In this document: positions 57,360 to 64,000 of the stretch, piece after piece
Position numbering within the stretch: position 1 is the stretch's first letter
Layout: every line of letters begins with the position of its first letter
Origin: Inia geoffrensis
Taxonomy: Eukaryota; Chordata; Mammalia; Artiodactyla; Iniidae
Length of the DNA: 64,000 nt
NCBI GenBank assembly: GCA_036417435.1
Contig: CM070918.1
Location: 29,829,523 to 29,893,522 of the forward strand
Direction: 5' to 3'
The notes under the pieces: generated by a model
The model's database searches: none
What the model was told of the DNA's origin: nothing
Seen by the model: the letters and a program-made list of their open reading frames with translations, nothing else
Program-made: the position numbers and the translations under genes

Positions 57360-58559
57360 TAAAACAATAATTTCATACCATCAAATATTCAGCTCATACT
57401 TCCCCAATCGCCTCGTAATTGTCTCTTTTAGAGTTGGTTTGTCTGAATCAAGAATCAGATAAAGTAAATTTAAATAGCAACAGTTTGGAAAAAAAAACAA
57501 ACTAGGGTCCGGGCCTGGGTTTCTGAAATTATATCTGATTACATGTGTGAACTAATGCATATAGAATACTTTTTCAATAAATAAAATGACTCCAGTTAAG
57601 AGCTTCCACAGTAAACAGCATTATCACAGTGAACACCATTGCTCTCTCTTCATGTATTAACAACTTCAGAGGAAATGGGGAACCCAATACACAGGTCACA
57701 ATGAAAGTCCAGTTTGACTGCTGTGCGGCACCCTTAGAGAATTCCCAGTCCAGATAAGGGCAGGAGGAAAGGAAGGAGATCACAGGAAGAAACTGGAATG
57801 GATATATTTGAACATATGGCAAATACTGTTGACAAAGATGTTAGACATTTGGAAAAAAATAATGGCAGATTGATGGAAAGCCAGGATAATGAAAAAAAGG
57901 CAATTATTAACTCCAAGAAAAATGAAGGTTGTATAAGAAAGAGACTGGCTTTAGTGGACTTCTTAGAAGTTTAGCAGTGAGCAATATTTGCATTGTCCTA
58001 GTAATTTGGATAGTGGTCGCTGATTTAATCAAGAATTGTGGTACAGTTTTGTTGGATGAAGGAGAAATGGGGGAGAGCGTACAGGAGAGCTAAGTCCTTA
58101 CCTACCAGAGCAAGAAGGTAAGAAATAGTATATGATACTGACAAATAAGAAAAAGTAATAGCTTATCATTTGGGAGTATGGAGATAATAAGAGAAACAGG
58201 TAGAATAGTTGAGAATGTCTATTTCCTAGAATGGGCTTGGGGTTGGGAAGAAGTAAAGCAAGGGACTGCCGTTCTTTTATGATTTTCAAATTGTGTATAT
58301 GTATAAATACTTCTTTTCAGTGAGGTAGCAAAATGAATATGAGTTTGCTAGCTGGAGTAGTTCATTTTATGAGTGGAGAAACAGGTATAGAGAGCATTTT
58401 ACCCAATTTGGGAGCCCTTGCTCTGCTCTTATACTTAGTCATTTTCTACATTCCTCCCTTTATCTGGCGTTACCCATTAAAACTTTGGTTTCCTCAGTTT
58501 GCTAGCTCTTCAGTAAATACCAACAAATTCATTAGGAGACAGTGTATTGCATTTATTAT
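57360..58559. other. Intergenic, nothing recognised
   Basis: No repeat or exon I can name. A 97-codon frame at 58333-58626 is hydrophobic but runs into a MIR and is not supported as a gene. Confidence 0.4.
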
Positions 58560-58569
58560 AACTCAAGTC

Positions 58570-58770
58570 TGTGTAGGGTCAGTCCCATATTTGTCGTTTG
58601 CAAATCACGTGCTCTTAGGCAAGTAGCTTAAGGTCTCTGTGCTTCAGTTCTCTCATCTCTAACATAGGGATGCTAACGTCACATGGGATTGTTGACGGTT
58701 TATGTAGCTTAATACATGCAAAACTCTTAGAGCAGTGTCTGGCACATAGTGATGGCTCAATAACTACTGT
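58570..58770 (-). repeat. MIR relic
   Basis: ctcttaggcaagtagcttaag, gtgcttcagttctctcatctc and cagtgtctggcacatagtg. Confidence 0.78.
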
Positions 58771-58869
58771 CAGTGGGACCCTCACTCTCCAAATAGGGAA
58801 TGGAACCCATTATTATTACCAATGAATATGGGGGAACTGATCAAAACAGGGATAGGTTCTAAAGGCTTT

Positions 58870-59520
58870 TTAAAAAATCAACTTTATTGAGGTTAATTTA
58901 CATAAAACAACTCTAATTATTATAAAAAAGTTTTTAACTGTACAGTTTGATGGATTTTGATAAATGTAGCACCCCTGTAACAATCACTACAAGCAAGACA
59001 CAGAACATTTCAGTCACCCCAAAGGGTTCCATCCCCCCATTTCCCAGTCAGTTCCATCCCCAACCCCTGGCTCTGGGCAACTCCTGTTCCACGCTTTAGA
59101 TTTGTGGTTTCTAGAGCTTCACATAAATGAAATCATAGTATAATCATACAGTACTCTTTAGTCTGGTTTCTTTTGCTAAACATATTTTTGAGACTTTTTG
59201 TCTATGTTAATATATGTATCTGTAATTCATCCCTTTCCATTGCTTTTTTTTGTTTCTCTGTTTACCTGTTGATGGGTATTTGGATTGTTTCCACTTTGGG
59301 GCTGTTATTAATAGACCTTCTGTGAATATTCATGTACAGTTCAGTGTGGATATATTCATTTTTCTTGGGAATACCTGGAGTGGGATTGCTGGATTATGGG
59401 CTGAGTGTACTACGTGACTTTATAAGAAACCACTCAACTTTTCTGAAGAGGTTGCCCCATTTTACATTCCCACCAGCAATGTTTGAAGGTTCCAGGAGCT
59501 ATACCCCACTAAAAAGGCTA
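58870..59520 (-). mobile_element. Old L1 3' end
   Basis: Reverse: atcaactttattgaggttaa, gtgggattgctggattatgg and ttacattcccaccagcaatg. Confidence 0.75.
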
Positions 59521-59710
59521 AAATGAGAAAGACTGACAATACTGGTTTAGGCGAGGAGATAGAACTGATTCTGTTGACTTTTGGGTAAATAGGATGCTCT
59601 TAAAATGTTCTCCCATCACTCGGTTTGGATCAAAACCATTTAAGGTTTGTTGCTTTCCAAAGGTTAAGTGAGTTAGATGGGATTTAGGGCAATCTGTATT
59701 GCCCTAAATA

Positions 59711-59817
59711 GTCACCGCAACGAAGAGTAGCCCAGGCTCGCCGCAACTAGAGAAAGCCCGCACACAGCAACAAAGACCCAACGCAGCCAAAAATAAATAA
59801 ATACATAAATAAAAAAT
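59711..59817 (+). mobile_element. CHR-1-like SINE, 3' half only
   Basis: Only the part from caccgcaacgaagagtagcc to the (AAAT)n tail is present; the tRNA-like promoter head is missing. Confidence 0.85.
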
Positions 59818-60279
59818 TATGCCAATACTACCTGCTTATTCTAGAAAACCCCCAAAATAAACTAGTTGAAAAATAAGATATTTAAATGATCTCCCTTAAC
59901 TCCCCCTATAGTTAAACACAGGTGACACTTTGGTATATATACTTTCATAGGTATTCCCTCTGTGTGTGTTTTTCCAAAAATGGGATTATACTATATATGC
60001 TGCTTTGTAACCTGCCTTTTTGCTTCATAGTACCTGGTGAACACCTTTCTTGCCTTAGGAATAAACACTGTCAAAGGATGATTTTCAGCAAGTTTAAATT
60101 TTCATTCATCAAATAAACGTATAGTGAGCATCTGTCAGTTCCTTAATGAAGGAACCAGGAAGATGGTAAAATTGGTATAAAGGAGGAACAGAAATTTATT
60201 TAGTGAGGAAAAATATACTTAAACAAGACTGCTAGGAAATCATAAAATTCCTAGAAAGAAGAAAAGATTGGCAGCACTC

Positions 60280-60348
60280 TTTTTTTTTTTATCTTTTATT
60301 TATTTTTAAATGAATTTTTATTGGAGTATAGTTGCTTTAAAACGTTGT
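60280..60348 (-). mobile_element. L1 3' end fragment
   Basis: T run then tttttattggagtatagttgc, the terminal bases of a cetartiodactyl L1, abutting an L1 in the other orientation. Confidence 0.6.
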
Positions 60349-60936
60349 GTTCATAGGCAGAACTCTTTGACATAAATAGCAGCAATATTTTTTTGGATCT
60401 GTCTCCTAAACTGAAGGAAATAAAAGCAAACATAAACAAATGGGACCTAATTGAACCTAAAAGCTTTTGCACAGTAAACTAAACGATTGACAAAATGAAA
60501 AGACAACCCACTGAATGGGAGAAAATATTTGCAAATGATAGGACTGATAAGGGGTTACTATCCAAAATATATAAACAATTCAACATCAAAAAAACAACCC
60601 AATTAAAAAATGAGCAGAAGAATTGAATAGACATTTTTCCAAAGGAGATATACAGATGGCCAACAGGCACCTGAAAATATGCTCAACGTCATTAATCATC
60701 AGAGAAATGCAAATTAAGACCACAGTGAGATATCCCCTCACACCTGTCAGAATGGGCTGTCATCAAAAAGAACACAAATAACAAATGTTGGCGAGGATGT
60801 GGAGAAAAGGGAACCCTTGCACACTGTTGGTGGGAATGTAAATTGGTGCAGCCACTGTGAAAAACAGTATGGAGGTTTCTCAAAAAACTAAAAATAGAAC
60901 TACCATATGACCCAGCAATTCCACTCCTGTGTGTAT

Positions 60937-60975
60937 ATATATATAGAGAGAGGGAGAGTGTGCGCGCGCAAGTGC
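60937..60975. repeat. Low-complexity (TA)n(GA)n(GC)n run
   Basis: tatatatatatagagagagg followed by gtgcgcgcgcaag: three simple motifs in a row within an L1, including a CpG-rich alternating stretch. Confidence 0.8.
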
Positions 60976-61356
60976 GCTAGTTGGAAAAGATACATGCACC
61001 CCAATGTTCATAGCAGTATTATTTACAATTGCCAAGATACAGAAGCAACCTAAGTGTCCATCAACAGATGTATGGATAAAGAAGATGTGGTATATATATA
61101 CGATGGAATACTACTCAGTTATAAAAAAGAATGAAATTTTGCCATTTGCAACATGGATGGACTTGGAGGGTATTATGCTAAATGAAATAAGTCGGACAGA
61201 GAAAGACAAATACTGTATGGTATCACTTATATGTGGAATCTAAAAACTAAAATAGTGAATATAACAAGAAATAGACTTACAGATACAGAGAACAAATTAG
61301 TAGTTACCAGTGGGGAGAGGGAAGAGGGGGAGGGGATTAGGAAGTACAAACTACTA

Positions 61357-61491
61357 GGGACTTCCCTGGCGGTCCAGCAGTTAACACTCCTTTGCTTCCA
61401 CTGCAAGGGGCATGGGTTAGATCCCTGGTTGGGGAACTATGATCCCGCAAGCCGCAAACCATGCGGCGCAGCCAAAAAAATAACACCAAAC
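61357..61491 (+). mobile_element. Monomeric tRNA-derived SINE
   Basis: Exact 14-bp target duplication agtacaaactacta at 61343-61356 and 61492-61505. Confidence 0.92.
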
Positions 61492-61879
61492 AGTACAAAC
61501 TACTATGTATAAAATAAACAAGCTACAAGGATATAGTATACAACACAGGGAATATATTTTATATTTTATATAAGTTGTAATATTTTATAACTAATGGAAT
61601 ATAACCTTTAAAAATTGTGAATCACTATGTTGTACACCTGAAGCTTACATAATGTACATCAACGATACCTCAAAAAAAGAAGATTGCTAGGTTAGGTACG
61701 AAATTCGTTATGTCCTACAAGGCAATGAAATTGTATTCTTTGAGGTTATATTTTCTACTAGACAGAAATAATTTGCATCTCAATAGGACAGAATCATTTG
61801 TAACTTATCAATCTATATATCTAACTTCATAGAGTCTAGGCCAATAAGCAAATAGTCACTCAACAAAAGTACATTTCTC

Positions 61880-61975
61880 TGATTCTCAACTTAGGGCAAT
61901 ATTGCTGCCCAGGAGACATTTGTCCTCTGAGGGGCAAAGTCATCCCCCCTGTTTAGAGCCCCTGGTGTAGATTTG
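61880..61975 (+). repeat. MER20-like relic, partial
   Basis: gattctcaacttagggcaat, tgctgcccaggagacatttg and gagcccctggtgtag follow the first half of MER20. Confidence 0.5.
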
Positions 61976-62164
61976 CACTGTACAAAACGGGTTGCCGTGG
62001 GATGGAACTTTTCTCCCATACATTGGTGACCTGAAAGCTATATATCTATTGGGTGCTCCATAAATGCATGTAATTATAAAGACTACAGGAGATTCTCCTG
62101 TACTTTTTCTTCTTTCTGAGTACTTACCACAACTGTAATTAAATACTCACATAATTATATATTT

Positions 62165-62305
62165 AACACATCTCTCACTAAACTGTAAACTCCATAAGGA
62201 CAAAGACAAATGACAGGGTCCATATCTGTCTTGATTATTGTTTTATTTCAATGCCCAGCACTCTACCTGGTACTCAATAAATATTTGTGAAAGAATCCTT
62301 TTGTT
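62165..62305 (+). repeat. L2 3' end relic
   Basis: ctccataaggacaaagacaa, gcccagcactctacctgg and ctcaataaatatttgtgaaag. Confidence 0.7.
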
Positions 62306-62329
62306 ATTTGTTAAATGAAAGTTTCAACC

Positions 62330-62490
62330 ATACATTTATAGGGTGCTTATTATGTGCCAGTCTCTGTTAGCATATTAAACACATTAACACATTTATCCTT
62401 ATAACAACTCCATTACGTATATATTATTGGTATCTCCATTTCATTGATGAGGAAACTGAGGCAGGAAGGTTTAGTAACTTCTTAGGGAGT
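62330..62490 (+). repeat. MIR relic, first of two upstream of HEATR3
   Basis: gggtgcttattatgtgccag and gatgaggaaactgaggcagg. Confidence 0.8.
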
Positions 62491-62539
62491 CCATCAAATA
62501 GGGACTTTGTCTATGACAGGAGCTGTGCTAGGCACAAAA

Positions 62540-62755
62540 TAAAATCGTGGTTAATATTTTTTGAGCACCTTACTACATACATCAGGCTTGGAGTTAGGCG
62601 CTTTACATAATATTTTTTTAAGCCTCACGATAACCTGGCAAGTTAGGCATCCTTAACCGCATTTGATTATTATGGAAATAAAGGATTGGCAAGTTCAGTA
62701 ACTTGATAAATGTCACTAGCTGGTGGGAGGCGGAGTCGGTTCTACCCTTCAAATC
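62540..62755 (+). repeat. MIR relic, second of two upstream of HEATR3
   Basis: tttgagcaccttactacatac, aggcgctttacataatattt and gtcactagctggtgggagg. It ends where the CpG-rich HEATR3 promoter begins. Confidence 0.75.
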
Positions 62756-62809
62756 CAGCCTTCCCCTTCCTGAGAAAACCCATAAGATACGCCCCTCCGC
62801 AAGGCCTGG

Positions 62810-63046
62810 GCCCGCCCAACCCCCCCTCTACGCCTGCGCTCTCCCCGCGCTGGCCACCAGCCCCCTCCGCCGCCGACACGCCACGCGCACGCGCACTGCT
62901 TCCGCATGTGGGCTCGGGCCGTCATCGGACCCAGCTGAACAGTAGTGCATAGATCCCTGGACTGCAAGGCCTTCCTGCCAGCTGAGCAGACTCCACCGTC
63001 TTGCTGTTGCCCTCCTCTCTCGGTCTTCCCGCCAGCGCAATTCACA
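62810..63046 (+). promoter_or_regulatory. HEATR3: HEATR3 CpG-rich promoter with NRF1 palindrome and ETS-type site
   Basis: GC-rich, TATA-less block. CGCGCACGCGCA at 62884-62895 fits the NRF1 consensus YGCGCAYGCGCR at every position. Just downstream, cttccgc (about 62900) is a reverse-strand ETS-type GGAA core. NRF1 and ETS sites together are typical of ribosome and growth gene promoters. CpG richness continues through exon 2 to about 63560. The start site is probably between 62900 and 63000. Confidence 0.7.

Positions 63047-64000
<954 letters not shown>

Larger units (their letters stand above)
60355..61690 (+). mobile_element. L1 ORF2 C-terminus and 3' UTR, split by SINE
   Basis: Starts at aactctttgacataaatagc and runs through ctgttggtgggaatgtaaattgg and gaatggatactactcag-type blocks to a 3' UTR ending near 61680. 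Unlike the two youngest L1s it keeps the 'ataaagaagatgtgg' sequence (61074-61089). Confidence 0.85.

Noticed and set aside
58333..58626. 97-codon hydrophobic open frame
   Set aside because: Overlaps a reverse MIR at its end and shows no promoter or splice context. The hydrophobicity reflects T-rich sequence.
58695..58725. gtttatgtagcttaatacatgc, which resembles mitochondrial tRNA-Phe start
   Set aside because: It lies within a MIR relic whose flanking sequence continues normally; no further mitochondrial sequence follows, so not a nuclear mitochondrial insert.

Overview
This window is nuclear genomic DNA from a mammal, almost certainly a cetacean. The evidence is about 28 copies of tRNA-derived CHR-type SINEs (whale/hippo/ruminant class, recognisable by the 'cttccctggtggc' head and 'ccaccagggaag' on the other strand), many cetartiodactyl LINE-1 copies, no recognisable BovB, and two mammalian genes in the neighbourhood of human 16q12.1: CNEP1R1 followed by HEATR3, both on the + strand. 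There is no bacterial-style operon, CRISPR array or phage. Most open frames longer than 60 codons are old L1 reading frames or SINE sequence read as protein.

Layout. Positions 1-38600 are a repeat-rich intergenic stretch. It starts with a nearly full-coding but broken L1 (about 386-5355, +), followed by older L1 pieces broken by SINEs, an MLT1-like LTR (about 10.55-11.25 kb), MIR and MER20 DNA-transposon relics (13.9-15.1 kb), a GC-rich block at 17.8-18.4 kb with a possible minus-strand first exon, a young 5'-truncated L1 on the minus strand (20.8-22.35 kb), an L1 carrying an exactly delimited solo LTR (24664-25070), and further L1/SINE/L2 mosaic to 37 kb.

CNEP1R1 runs from a CpG-rich promoter (38.8-39.1 kb) to polyadenylation signals near 53.2-53.3 kb. 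Six coding exons (39130-39154, 40476-40547, 42567-42640, 45809-45918, 46041-46095, 51978-52019) join in frame to an intact 125-residue protein. Intron 4 (45919-46040) has the hallmarks of a minor-spliceosome (U12-type) intron. Intron 5 carries a nested retrotransposon stack: an L1 with a 5' inversion, hit by a CHR SINE and by a short L1 that carried a 3'-transduced segment with its own polyadenylation signal.

From 53.4 to 62.8 kb is an intergenic spacer with MIR, L2, L1 and SINE relics. HEATR3 begins at 63047 in a CpG-rich promoter with a perfect NRF1-type palindrome. Only its first two coding exons (63047-63181 and 63321-63493) lie in the window.

The two genes are neighbours but not functionally linked as far as is known: CNEP1R1 is a nuclear-envelope/ER membrane subunit of the lipin phosphatase CTDNEP1, while HEATR3 is the symportin-like factor for 5S RNP proteins. 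The points most worth a second look are the U12-type intron, the 3' transduction and twin-primed L1 inside CNEP1R1 intron 5, a 7-nt frameshifting deletion shared by two L1 copies, and the possible minus-strand transcript starting near 18.3 kb.
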